Below are positions 46,403 to 55,761 of a DNA stretch of 64,000 nt, piece after piece. Numbering within the stretch: the first letter of the stretch is position 1; each line of letters opens with the position of its first letter. The stretch comes from Moorella sp. E308F (lineage in GTDB: Bacteria; Bacillota; DSM-521; Neomoorellales; Neomoorellaceae). The translations under genes and the position numbers were made by a program. The stretch is from NCBI RefSeq assembly GCF_006538365.1, contig NZ_BJKN01000003.1:124432-188431 (forward strand). Reading direction: 5' to 3'. The notes under the pieces are model-generated. The model did not search any database, was not told the DNA's origin, and saw nothing but the letters and a program-made list of their open reading frames with translations.

Positions 46403-47188
46403 ATGAACTACATCCAGGCCATTGTCCTGGGCCTGGTCCAGGGCCTTGGCGAGTTTTTGCCTATCTCCAGTTCTGCCCATCTGGTTTTGCTTCCCTGGTT
46501 TTTCCGCTGGCCCGACCCGGGCTTAACCTTTGATGTCGCCTTGCACCTGGGTACGCTGATTGCCGTGGTAGCTTATTTCTGGCGAGACCTTATAGAATTG
46601 GTTGTTTGCGGCTTGTTTCAACCCAGGAGCCAGGACGGCCGCCTCTTCTGGTACCTGGTTGTTGCCTCCATCCCGGGGGCCATCTTTGGTTATCTCCTGG
46701 AAGACCAGGCCGCGACGGTTTTCCGCTCGCCCCAGCTCATTGCTTTAACCCTTACCTTGATGGGTATTGGCCTGTGGTGGGCCGACCGGGTGGGTCGAAA
46801 GACCCGGCAAATGGATGATATTACCCTGGCTGACAGCATTATTGTTGGTATTTCCCAGGCACTGGCCATAATCCCCGGCGTCTCTCGTTCCGGGATTACC
46901 ATGTCCGCCGGGCTCCTTACCGGGATGCAGCGCGAGACGGCAGCCCGCTTTTCCTTCCTCATGTCGGTGCCGATTATTGCCGGGGCAGCCCTGCTGCAGT
47001 TAAAGGAATTAACCCTGGCTGCTATCAACCTGCCCTTTATCTTGGGGGTTCTGACGGCAGCCGTCGTCGGCTTTTTAGCCATCAAGTTTTTGCTCCAGTA
47101 CTTGCGCCACGGCAGTTACCTCCTATTTACCTGGTACCGTATTTGCCTGGCCGCCTTGGTGGTAGCTGTTTTATGGTTACGCCGCTAA
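46403..47188 (+). CDS. uppP: Undecaprenyl-diphosphate phosphatase
   Basis: Recycles the undecaprenyl carrier for wall synthesis; overexpression gives bacitracin resistance in other bacteria. ATG 46403 is nine bases after AAGGAG; the ATG at 46397 is too close. 261 residues, about eight membrane segments, with the family motifs GLGEFLPISSSAHL and IIPGVSRSGITMSAG. TTGACA hexamers at about 46311 and 46340 may belong to its promoter. Confidence 0.96.
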   Translation: MNYIQAIVLGLVQGLGEFLPISSSAHLVLLPWFFRWPDPGLTFDVALHLGTLIAVVAYFWRDLIELVVCGLFQPRSQDGRLFWYLVVASIPGAIFGYLLEDQAATVFRSPQLIALTLTLMGIGLWWADRVGRKTRQMDDITLADSIIVGISQALAIIPGVSRSGITMSAGLLTGMQRETAARFSFLMSVPIIAGAALLQLKELTLAAINLPFILGVLTAAVVGFLAIKFLLQYLRHGSYLLFTWYRICLAALVVAVLWLRR

Positions 47189-47210
47189 AATAGCTAAGAA
47201 ATTTTATTTA

Positions 47211-47239
47211 TTGACATTGGGGTTCCAGGTAATTATAAT
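47211..47239 (+). promoter_or_regulatory. Consensus sigma-A promoter of amtB-glnB
   Basis: Perfect TTGACA (47211-47216), 17-bp spacer, perfect TATAAT (47234-47239). Such a strong promoter with no visible repressor site suggests control at the RNA level. Confidence 0.9.
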
Positions 47240-47258
47240 AAAAACAAAATAAAATAAC

Positions 47259-47320
47259 GTAAGCAATGGTGCTTACAAGGCGATGAAGCCGCTATCATTT
47301 TTAAGATAGCGGCTTTATTA
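47259..47320 (+). promoter_or_regulatory. Attenuator 1: ANTAR-type hairpin overlapping an intrinsic terminator
   Basis: Hairpin GTAAGC-AATGGT-GCTTAC (47259-47276) has a six-base loop with A at position 1 and G at position 4, the signature of RNA bound by ANTAR antiterminators. A second small hairpin GGC-GATGAA-GCC (47279-47290) shares bases with the 5' arm of an 11-bp perfect terminator stem (47286-47296 with 47305-47315) followed by a T-rich tail, so the two are mutually exclusive. The second loop has G rather than A at position 1, which weakens the match. Confidence 0.55.
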
Positions 47321-47338
47321 TTATCCTAATGTTGGGAG

Positions 47339-47403
47339 CAAGTAAAGGCGCTAATCAGGGTGGATTGAAAGCCCCCTGGGGTAGCGCCTTTTACTTTTTA
47401 ATT
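47339..47403 (+). terminator. Attenuator 2: large terminator-like hairpin in the amtB leader
   Basis: AAGTAAAGGCGCTA pairs with TAGCGCCTTTTACTT (one bulge), enclosing a CAGGG/CCCTG inner stem, and is followed by TTTTAATTCTT. Second termination point within the same leader. Confidence 0.65.
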
Positions 47404-47428
47404 CTTTAACACCAGGGAGGGGGTAGCC

Positions 47429-47458
47429 ATGGGCAAACTGGTCAGGAAGAGATGGTAA
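47429..47458 (+). CDS. Putative nine-residue leader peptide upstream of amtB
   Basis: ATG at 47429 reads MGKLVRKRW and stops with TAA. It is preceded by AGGGAGGGGG, a strong ribosome site. It lies after attenuator 2 and 33 bp before amtB. A translated role is inference. Confidence 0.4.
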   Translation: MGKLVRKRW

Positions 47459-47491
47459 TTTCGTTTAAAAAAGTTTGGGGGAGGTAAAACC

Positions 47492-49206
<1,715 letters not shown>

Positions 49207-49376
49207 GGCAGAAGCTTGCCCGTGAGCTGGAGTAACGTCTTCTTTTGCCAGCGGTCTTTGGTTATCCCTTCGACGAGGGTAGCCGGACCGTCTTTTTTTA
49301 TCCCTGCCCGGATATTTAAGCCTGGCTCAAATGGTAAAATAAAATCATAACCGTATAAATTAAAGAAGGTGAAGCA

Positions 49377-50975
49377 GTGCTCAGAGTCACAGGTATCAAG
49401 ATACCCATAACAGATAAAGTGCCGGATCTGCAGGCCGCCCTTTTGCAAAAGCTCGGCATACCGGCCCGGGATTTACAGGGTTTTACCATTTACCGCCAGT
49501 CCCTGGATGCCCGTTCCCGGGAGATGATCTACTGGGTCTATACCCTGGATGCCAGGGTTAAGAATGAAAGCCGCCTGTTAAAGAAACATGCCTGCAATAA
49601 AACCATCTCCCGGGCTACCTACCCGGTCTATCAATTCGTCAAACCGGGCGAGGAAAAACTTGCACACCGTCCCGTAATTATCGGTACCGGGCCGGCCGGA
49701 CTTTTTGCCGGGCTGCTTTTAGCCCGCCAGGGTTACCGGCCTCTCCTCCTGGAAAGGGGTGCTGATGTGGACACCCGGACCAGGGTGGTAGCCCGCTTCT
49801 GGCAGGAAGGTCACCTGGATCCCGGCTGCAATGTTCAGTTCGGTGAGGGCGGGGCTGGTACTTTTTCTGACGGCAAGCTGACGACTTTAATTAACGATCA
49901 CCGCTGCCGTTTCGTCCTGGAGGAATTGGTACGGTGCGGGGCACCGGAGGAAATTCTGTATTATTACCGGCCCCATATCGGCACCGATATTCTGCGGTAT
50001 GTAGTTAAAAATTTGCGTAATGAAATAATTCGCCTGGGAGGCGAGGTTTGTTTTAACGCCCAGGTTACCGGTATCGAAATAGGGGACAACCACCTCCAGG
50101 GCCTGGTTATAAATGGTACGGAAAAGCTGCCGGCAACGGTGGCCGTTCTCGCCTGTGGCCACAGTGCCAGGGATACTTTTAAATTGCTGGTAGAGCGAGG
50201 GGTGCAGGTGGGCCCCAAACCCTTTTCTATCGGGGTACGCATTGAACATCCCCAGGACCTGATTAATGTTGCCCAGTACAAGCAATTTGCCGGCCTGGAG
50301 GGACTGGGACCGGCCGACTATAAACTGGCCTACCACGCACCTAACGGCCGCTCGGCCTATACCTTCTGCATGTGCCCCGGGGGCACCGTGGTGGCTGCCG
50401 CCTCGGAACCCGGCGGTGTGGTGACCAACGGCATGAGCACCTACGCCCGGGATGGGGAGAATGCCAACAGCGCCCTCTTAGTGGGAGTAACGCCGGAGGA
50501 TTTTGGCAGCGATCACCCCCTGGCCGGGGTCGAGTTCCAGCGCCGCTGGGAACGCCTGGCTTTCCAGCTGGGAGGGGAAAATTATCATGCCCCGGCCCAG
50601 ATGGTGAGCGACTTCCTGGCTGGGCGGCCTTCTGAACAACTGGGCAAAGTTAAGCCTACCTATCGCCCGGGGGTAACCCTCCAGGAGCTAAAAAAATGCC
50701 TGCCTGATTATGTAGTGGCCACTTTAAGGGAAGCCATAACCGTTTTTGACCGCAAGGTTTACGGCTTTGCCCTGCCGGAGGCGGTGCTGACCGGGGTGGA
50801 AACCCGCAGTTCTTCTCCGGTACGCATCTGGCGCGATGAACGATTTGAGGCCAGCATAGGGGGCCTTTACCCGGCGGGCGAAGGGGCGGGGTATGCTGGA
50901 GGTATTGTCTCCGCCGCTGTCGACGGCCTTAAGGTAGCTGAAGCCATCGTCAGCCGCTACCGGCCGCTAGAGTAG
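49377..50975 (+). CDS. FAD-dependent dehydrogenase of the COG2509 type
   Basis: Uncharacterised flavoprotein. GTG start after AAGAAGGTGAAG; 532 residues. A ~95-residue N-terminal domain (ITDKVPDLQAALLQKLGI, RQSLDARSREMIYWVYTL) precedes a Rossmann FAD motif VIIGTGPAGLFAGLLLARQG (about 99-118), then LERGADVDTRTR, CNVQFGEGGAGTFSDGKLTT and a C-terminal YPAGEGAGYAGGIVSAAVDGLK. Homologues are found next to glmS/glmM or standing alone in Clostridia; substrate unknown. The 170-bp gap upstream shows only a -10-like TAAAAT. Confidence 0.9.
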   Translation: MLRVTGIKIPITDKVPDLQAALLQKLGIPARDLQGFTIYRQSLDARSREMIYWVYTLDARVKNESRLLKKHACNKTISRATYPVYQFVKPGEEKLAHRPVIIGTGPAGLFAGLLLARQGYRPLLLERGADVDTRTRVVARFWQEGHLDPGCNVQFGEGGAGTFSDGKLTTLINDHRCRFVLEELVRCGAPEEILYYYRPHIGTDILRYVVKNLRNEIIRLGGEVCFNAQVTGIEIGDNHLQGLVINGTEKLPATVAVLACGHSARDTFKLLVERGVQVGPKPFSIGVRIEHPQDLINVAQYKQFAGLEGLGPADYKLAYHAPNGRSAYTFCMCPGGTVVAAASEPGGVVTNGMSTYARDGENANSALLVGVTPEDFGSDHPLAGVEFQRRWERLAFQLGGENYHAPAQMVSDFLAGRPSEQLGKVKPTYRPGVTLQELKKCLPDYVVATLREAITVFDRKVYGFALPEAVLTGVETRSSSPVRIWRDERFEASIGGLYPAGEGAGYAGGIVSAAVDGLKVAEAIVSRYRPLE

Positions 50976-51039
50976 CTGCCTTTGCCGCCGGGACGCAGGT
51001 ATAAACAGGTGCAGCCGGGCATATATTTATTGCAGTTAA

Positions 51040-51056
51040 ATGCAATGGATTTGCAT
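51040..51056 (+). promoter_or_regulatory. Operator 1: ATGCAA-N5-TTGCAT palindrome
   Basis: Perfect six-bp arms around a five-base centre, inside AT-rich flanks. Same sequence arms and spacing as operator 2, 67 bp downstream; it lies upstream of the -35. Confidence 0.7.
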
Positions 51057-51073
51057 TAATGGACGGGAAACCC

Positions 51074-51102
51074 TTGCCTTCATGGACTTATTGTGCTATC
51101 TT
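51074..51102 (+). promoter_or_regulatory. Promoter of fur-cbiMQO
   Basis: TTGCCT (51074-51079), 17-bp spacer, TATCTT (51097-51102), flanked by two identical operator palindromes. Confidence 0.5.
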
Positions 51103-51106
51103 ATAG

Positions 51107-51123
51107 ATGCAAATCGTTTGCAT
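51107..51123 (+). promoter_or_regulatory. Operator 2: ATGCAA-N5-TTGCAT palindrome
   Basis: Perfect palindrome immediately downstream of the -10 (about +1), ideally placed for repression. Arms are identical to operator 1 and resemble the Nur (nickel-responsive Fur) box TGCAA-N5-TTGCA described in Streptomyces. Confidence 0.7.
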
Positions 51124-51138
51124 TTAGGCGGTGCATTC

Positions 51139-51570
51139 ATGGCTGGGAGGAATAATCTCGAGGAAACCCTTGCCGGAAGCGGTTACAAGCTGACCAGGCA
51201 GCGAAAGGCAATACTGGCGGCCCTGGCCACAACCGGAGAGCACCTTACCGCCGAAGAGGTGCATCAGCGGGTACAAATGACGTGCCCGGAGCTGAACCTG
51301 GCCACGGTTTACCGCAATCTGAACCTGTTAGCCGACTTAAAACTTATTGGTCGGGTGGATTTTGGCGACGGCCGCGCCCGCTTTGAAGCCCGGGCCGAAC
51401 ATCATCACCACCTCTTCTGCCTTAGGTGCGGCCGGGTCATAGAACTTTCTTCCTGTCCGGTGCAGCTGGATGAGAGTCTGGCCAGGAAGCACCGCTTCCT
51501 GGTAACCGGGCACCAGTTTGAAGCCTACGGCTACTGCCTGGACTGTGAGAAGTGCAAAGGAGGGTCCTAG
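51139..51570 (+). CDS. Fur-family metalloregulator
   Basis: Metal-dependent repressor. ATG 51139 gives 143 residues; the frame back to 51040 crosses both operators and is not protein. Winged-helix with LTRQRKAILAALATTGEHLTAEEVHQRV and LATVYRNLNLLADLKLIGRV, metal-sensing EHHHHLFCLRCGRVIEL, and two CxxC zinc sites (CLRC, and CLDCEKC near the C-terminus). Autoregulation and control of the downstream cbiMQO are implied by the palindromes. Nickel (Nur) or cobalt sensing is inferred from context; Zur or Fur proper cannot be excluded. Confidence 0.92.
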   Translation: MAGRNNLEETLAGSGYKLTRQRKAILAALATTGEHLTAEEVHQRVQMTCPELNLATVYRNLNLLADLKLIGRVDFGDGRARFEARAEHHHHLFCLRCGRVIELSSCPVQLDESLARKHRFLVTGHQFEAYGYCLDCEKCKGGS

Positions 51571-51574
51571 AGCC

Positions 51575-52312
51575 ATGAGTCACCTCCATATTCCCGACGG
51601 GGTCATCGCTCCTGCCTGGCTGGTCGTGGGTTATGCCGTTACGGCCCTTGCTTTAGCCCTGGCTGTCAGGCAAGCCGGTAGGGAAGACCTCAGGAAGAAA
51701 CTACCCCGCCTGGGATTCGTCAGCGCCTTTATGCTCCTGGCCATGAACGTACCCCTGGGATTACTCCCGGTGCACCTGAATTTAACGGTCCTGGCGGGCA
51801 TTCTCTTGGGGCCCTGGCTGGGTCTGGTGGCGGTTTTTATAGTCAATCTCATCCTGGCCCTCACGGGCCACGGTGGAATTACTGTTGTGGGCCTGAATAC
51901 CCTGGTGGTCGGCAGTGAGGCGATTATGGGTTATTACTTATTCTTCGCTTTCAGGCAACGATTCCGCCCGGTAACGGCAGCAGCGGCCGCCACCTCCCTG
52001 GCCCTGGTTTTTTCCCTTTCCCTGATGTTTGCTACGCTGGGCCTTACCCGGATAGACCCGGTCCTGGTCTTCTACGAAGACCATCATGAAGAACAGGTAG
52101 TAGAAGCCAGCGGACCGGACATAGCCGCTGCCGGGAATGAAATGCACAACGAACCTGGGATATCCCTGGCGCGCCTGCTCCGGGTCGTCCTGCCTATCAG
52201 CCTGGCAGGTATAATTGTTGAGTCTGTGGTAACGGCCCTGATCATAGGTTACTTATTAAAAGTAAGACCCGGTTTAATCGACGGCCCGGCTCCACCGGTG
52301 GCTACGGAATAG
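51575..52312 (+). CDS. cbiM: Cobalt/nickel ECF transporter substrate-binding subunit CbiM
   Basis: S-component that captures Co2+ or Ni2+ at its N-terminus. ATG 51575 behind AAAGGAGGG, 4 bp after fur; 245 residues with ~7 membrane segments. The HIPDG metal motif is present but starts at residue 5 (MSHLHIPDG) instead of residue 2, so the canonical N-terminal Met-His site is displaced; His3 may substitute. Other landmarks: MNVPLGLLPVHLNLTVLAGILLGPWLG, ALTGHGGITVVGLNTLVVG. A long His/Glu-rich periplasmic loop (EDHHEEQVVE) follows. No separate CbiN or NikN gene is present. Confidence 0.88.
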   Translation: MSHLHIPDGVIAPAWLVVGYAVTALALALAVRQAGREDLRKKLPRLGFVSAFMLLAMNVPLGLLPVHLNLTVLAGILLGPWLGLVAVFIVNLILALTGHGGITVVGLNTLVVGSEAIMGYYLFFAFRQRFRPVTAAAAATSLALVFSLSLMFATLGLTRIDPVLVFYEDHHEEQVVEASGPDIAAAGNEMHNEPGISLARLLRVVLPISLAGIIVESVVTALIIGYLLKVRPGLIDGPAPPVATE

Positions 52313-52335
52313 ATTTTTCGAGAGAGGGCGAAAAA

Positions 52336-53040
52336 ATGCACCTGGCGGATATTGACTACCTGGCTTTCCGGGGCCATAGTTTCTGGCACCGGGCTTCGGC
52401 CACGGCCAAGATACTTTTTACCATCGCAGTAATTGCTGCCGTGGTACTGAGCAGCAAGCTTTTACCCCTTGTCTTAACCCTGGTTTTGCTGCTGGCCCTG
52501 CTGATCACGGCCGGTATACCCCTGCGCCGCTTTGTACACATACTTTTCTACCCGGCCTTTTTGGCCGGCGTTTTTGCCATGAGCCTGCCGGGTAACGGCT
52601 GGACGGGGCCGGTTCTGGTAATTCTTAAAGCAATCACTGCTGCCACTTCCATGGTCCTGTTGTTAACCACTACCGGTGTCCCCGCTATCTTTGCCTGTTT
52701 GCGGAGATGGCTACCGCCGTTCATCGCCGACGCCCTCTTTTTGACCTACCGTTCCTTCTTTATTCTCTTAGACCGGCTTGATAATTTTCTGACGGCCCTG
52801 AAGGTTAAGGGCGGCTATAACCCCCTCAAATTAATAGTCAACATGCGCAATGCGGCCGCTGCCCTGGGGGTGCTGCTAATCCATTCCCTGGATACCAGTG
52901 AGCGGATGTATCACGTACTGGCCCTGCGGGGCTACCGGCCGGGGAGTTTTTATGAAGGTAAATGGTACCAGCCTACCTGGTATGATCTGGGCCCCTTGCT
53001 GGCCGGGCTGGCTGTCCTTCTCTGGGTGGTGATGCTATGA
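52336..53040 (+). CDS. cbiQ: ECF transporter transmembrane T-component CbiQ
   Basis: Couples CbiM to the ATPase. 234 residues, five to six membrane segments; N-terminal LADIDYLAFRGHSFWHRASATAKILFT and the coupling-helix region AALGVLLIHSLDTSERMYHVLALRGYRPG with its Ala-Arg-Gly type motif. The ATGA overlap with cbiO indicates coupling. Confidence 0.92.
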   Translation: MHLADIDYLAFRGHSFWHRASATAKILFTIAVIAAVVLSSKLLPLVLTLVLLLALLITAGIPLRRFVHILFYPAFLAGVFAMSLPGNGWTGPVLVILKAITAATSMVLLLTTTGVPAIFACLRRWLPPFIADALFLTYRSFFILLDRLDNFLTALKVKGGYNPLKLIVNMRNAAAALGVLLIHSLDTSERMYHVLALRGYRPGSFYEGKWYQPTWYDLGPLLAGLAVLLWVVML

Positions 53041-53927
53041 CGGAAGTGGTCAGGGTTAAATGCCTGCGCCATGTCTACCCGGACAAAACGGAGGTGAGAT
53101 TCTGCGGGCTGGATTTTGTGGTCCGGGCCGGGGAGAGAGTAATGATTCTTGGTCCCAACGGTTCGGGAAAAACTACTCTCCTGGCTCACCTTACCGGCCT
53201 GCTTAAACCTGTTGAAGGCGAGGTCCAGGTCCTGGGGGTGGACCCGGTCAGGGAATTTGCTTCCTTGAGGCGGCGGGTGGGGGTGGTCTTCCAAAACGTG
53301 GATGAACAGATTATCGGGCCTACGGTCTGGGACGACATCGCCTTGGCTCCCAGGAACAGCGGTTTAAAGCCCGGTGAAGTCAGGGAACTGGTGGAGAACA
53401 TCCTCCGGGCCATGGACATTTATCACCTGAAAGATAAAATCCCCCATTACCTGAGCGGGGGTGAGAAAAAGAAAGTGGCCCTGGCGGGGGCCATGGTCAT
53501 GCGGCCCGAATTGCTTCTTCTGGATGAGCCCTTCGACGGCCTGGATCCCCGGTCGAAAAGGGAAATAATCCATCTGCTGGATCGATTTAACCACCAGTTC
53601 GGCACCACCATAGTGATGACCAACCATGATATCAACCTGGTGCCCTTGGTCGCCGACCGGATATATGTAATCAGCGAGGGCGTGATCCTGATGCAGGGCA
53701 GCCCGCGTGAGGTCTTTGCCCGGCTGGATATCTTACGCCAGGCCAACCTGGAACCTCCCCTCCTGGTGGAGCTCTTTGCCCATCTTTCCCGGGAGGGTAT
53801 ACCTGTAAACTTACCCCTAACCCTGGAAGAAGCCAGGCAGGAGCTGCTTCCCCTCTTAAAATCCGGCCTAACCTGCGCCCGTTATGAGGAAAGGGAACCC
53901 AAAAGGGTGGCCTGCCTGGAAGGCTAA
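53037..53927 (+). CDS. cbiO: ECF transporter ATPase CbiO
   Basis: ABC ATPase energising metal uptake. 296 residues: Walker A GPNGSGKTT, Q-loop VFQNVDEQIIG (ECF-type), signature LSGGEKKKVALAGA, Walker B LLLLDEPFDGLD and the switch His in VMTNHDINLV. A ~60-residue C-terminal tail follows. Its stop overlaps that of folB on the opposite strand by 4 bp, with no terminator between. Confidence 0.95.
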   Translation: MTEVVRVKCLRHVYPDKTEVRFCGLDFVVRAGERVMILGPNGSGKTTLLAHLTGLLKPVEGEVQVLGVDPVREFASLRRRVGVVFQNVDEQIIGPTVWDDIALAPRNSGLKPGEVRELVENILRAMDIYHLKDKIPHYLSGGEKKKVALAGAMVMRPELLLLDEPFDGLDPRSKREIIHLLDRFNHQFGTTIVMTNHDINLVPLVADRIYVISEGVILMQGSPREVFARLDILRQANLEPPLLVELFAHLSREGIPVNLPLTLEEARQELLPLLKSGLTCARYEEREPKRVACLEG

Positions 53928-54295
53928 GGGCCTTTCCGGCGGCGCCGGATTTCTACGGCGGCGTAATTGAAGGTCCCGGGCAGGGGTGCCCGGGGTTTTT
54001 TTACCCGCACCAGCACCTCTTCTACCGGGAAGCTGGTGAGGATTTTTTGCGCTACAGCTTCCGCCAGGGCTTCCAGGAGTTTAAAGCGTTGCCCGGTGAC
54101 GGTCTCCCGAATCAGGCGATAAACCGCATCGTAATTAACCGTGGCCTGCAGGTCATCAGCCTGCCCGGCCGGGGCGAGGTCCAGGTAGAGTTCGGCATCG
54201 ACGATGAAGGGCTGGCCGAGCTCTGCCTCGGCAGGGTGGCAGCCGTGGAAGGCATAGAATTCCAGCCCGTCCAGGATTATTTTATCTTTAACCAT
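53924..54295 (-). CDS. folB: Dihydroneopterin aldolase
   Basis: Folate pathway step giving 6-hydroxymethyl-dihydropterin. Start at 54295 (MVKDKIILDGLEFYAFHG) with GGAGGG five bases upstream; ATG 54307 is an alternative. 123 residues with the GLEFYAFHGCHPAEAELGQPF motif, Glu/Tyr catalytic region VNYDAVYRLIRE, and LLEALAEAVAQKIL. Downstream partner of folE, 30 bp apart. It is convergent with cbiO. Confidence 0.94.
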   Translation of the reverse strand: MVKDKIILDGLEFYAFHGCHPAEAELGQPFIVDAELYLDLAPAGQADDLQATVNYDAVYRLIRETVTGQRFKLLEALAEAVAQKILTSFPVEEVLVRVKKPRAPLPGTFNYAAVEIRRRRKGP

Positions 54296-54325
54296 AAAGC
54301 CCTCCATGGAGAAAGGTTTAGCCAG

Positions 54326-54883
54326 TTATTTGCCCCGGATCAGCGCCATAGCCTCGGCCCGGGCGGCCTGGTCACGGCGGAAAAGGCCGCGGACGGCGGA
54401 GGTGATGGTCAGGTGCCCGGGCTTTTTGACCCCCCGCATACTCATGCATAAATGCTCGGCTTCAATGACTACTACCACGCCGTAAGGGTCCAGCTTCTCC
54501 ATGATAATATCGGCGATTTGCGACGTTAAACGCTCCTGGACCTGGGGCCGCCGGGCGGCAATGTCCACTACCCGCGCCAGCTTGGAGAGGCCCGTAATCT
54601 TACCACGCGGTATATAGGCAACATGGGCTTTCCCAAGGAAGGGGAGAAAATGGTGCTCGCAGATGGAATAGAGGGGGATATCCTTGACCAGCACCATTTC
54701 TTCATGGTGCTCATCAAAGACTACCGTCAGTTCTTCCCCCGGGTCGCGGTTGATACCGGCAAAGATCTCGGCGTACATATCGGCAATACGACGCGGCGTT
54801 TCCCTCAAGCCTTCCCGCTCCGGGTCTTCACCTACGGCCTCGATGAGCATCCTTACCGCCTGGCGGATTTTTTCTTTATCCAT
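54326..54883 (-). CDS. folE: GTP cyclohydrolase I, FolE1 type
   Basis: First step of folate synthesis. ATG at 54883 behind GGGGAGG gives 185 residues. Zinc ligands are visible in [11 protein letters not shown] (Cys, His) and [11 protein letters not shown] (Cys), plus [16 protein letters not shown]. Transcribed divergently from the globin sensor with a shared ~135-bp intergenic region. Confidence 0.96.
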   Translation of the reverse strand: MDKEKIRQAVRMLIEAVGEDPEREGLRETPRRIADMYAEIFAGINRDPGEELTVVFDEHHEEMVLVKDIPLYSICEHHFLPFLGKAHVAYIPRGKITGLSKLARVVDIAARRPQVQERLTSQIADIIMEKLDPYGVVVVIEAEHLCMSMRGVKKPGHLTITSAVRGLFRRDQAARAEAMALIRGK

Positions 54884-55019
54884 AATTCTTCCTCCCCGGC
54901 GAATTACCATTGTTTTTTGTCATTAAAACATATATCTTACGGCCAGTCAATTCTATGGAGAAGGAATATGGTTTTCAAAAGCGAAATATGTTTCATCAGG
55001 AGAATGCGGGGGTGGAAAT

Positions 55020-55754
55020 ATGGCCATTGCGGCTACCTATGCCGAGCAATTGCGTTTTTTGGGTATTGGCGAGGCGGAGCTGGCCCTGATGCACGCAGAA
55101 AGAGATATTTTTATGAAAGAAGCTGATACTGTAGTTAAAAACTTTTATGATCAGCTTGTTCAGTATCCGTACCTGGATGCTTTAATTAAAAACCACAGTA
55201 CGATAGAACGACTATCAAAGACCCAGAAAGCTTATTTTATCAGCCTTACTTCCCCGGTCATAGATCAAGAATACATATCCTGGCGCCTGCGCATTGGTAA
55301 GAAGCACCAGGAAATCGGCCTCTATCCCAAGTGGTACCTGGGGTCCTATCGCCTTTACTTCAGTGAGCTTCACCGCATTATCTGGCACTACCATGGCGAT
55401 GATCCCGATCTGGCCCTGCGCTTGCTGGAGGCCTTTACCAAAAGGATTGTCTTTGACATGCAGCTGGCCATTGAAAGCTATATTATTGACCAGCTCCAGC
55501 ACCTGACCCGTTTCCATGATGAAATCGCTGCCGTAGCCAGGATTATCGGCGATATCGCCGAGCAGACGAAGATCCTGTCCCTCAATGCCTCCATCGAAGC
55601 GGCCCGGGCCGGGGAGCACGGCCGCACCTTCACGGTGGTGGCCCAGGCGGTACGGGACCTGGCGGCCCGGACTTCCCAATCGGCCAAAGATATCACCCAG
55701 AAGGTCCAGGAGAACCACCGCATCCTGGCCAGAATGCAGCAAAAGGAGAAGTGA
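55020..55754 (+). CDS. Globin-coupled sensor with a short methyl-accepting-type signalling domain
   Basis: Heme-based gas sensor. 244 residues. Residues 1-155 form a sensor globin; the proximal heme ligand is very likely His96 in [20 protein letters not shown]. The remaining ~80 residues match only the hairpin tip of an MCP signalling domain ([36 protein letters not shown]). Full HemAT proteins have ~430 residues, so the coiled-coil arms and methylation helices are missing. It is soluble, with no membrane segment. The next gene (ubiD) begins 8 bp after its stop. Confidence 0.88.
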   Translation: MAIAATYAEQLRFLGIGEAELALMHAERDIFMKEADTVVKNFYDQLVQYPYLDALIKNHSTIERLSKTQKAYFISLTSPVIDQEYISWRLRIGKKHQEIGLYPKWYLGSYRLYFSELHRIIWHYHGDDPDLALRLLEAFTKRIVFDMQLAIESYIIDQLQHLTRFHDEIAAVARIIGDIAEQTKILSLNASIEAARAGEHGRTFTVVAQAVRDLAARTSQSAKDITQKVQENHRILARMQQKEK

Positions 55755-55761
55755 GAAAGAG

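Noticed and set aside
51040-51138. N-terminal extension of the Fur-family protein
   Set aside because: The segment holds the promoter and operators; family similarity begins with the ATG at 51139.
55585-55761. N-terminal extension of the UbiD homologue
   Set aside because: These 59 codons are the 3' part of the globin sensor read in another frame (Arg/Pro/Ser-rich); UbiD similarity begins after 55762.
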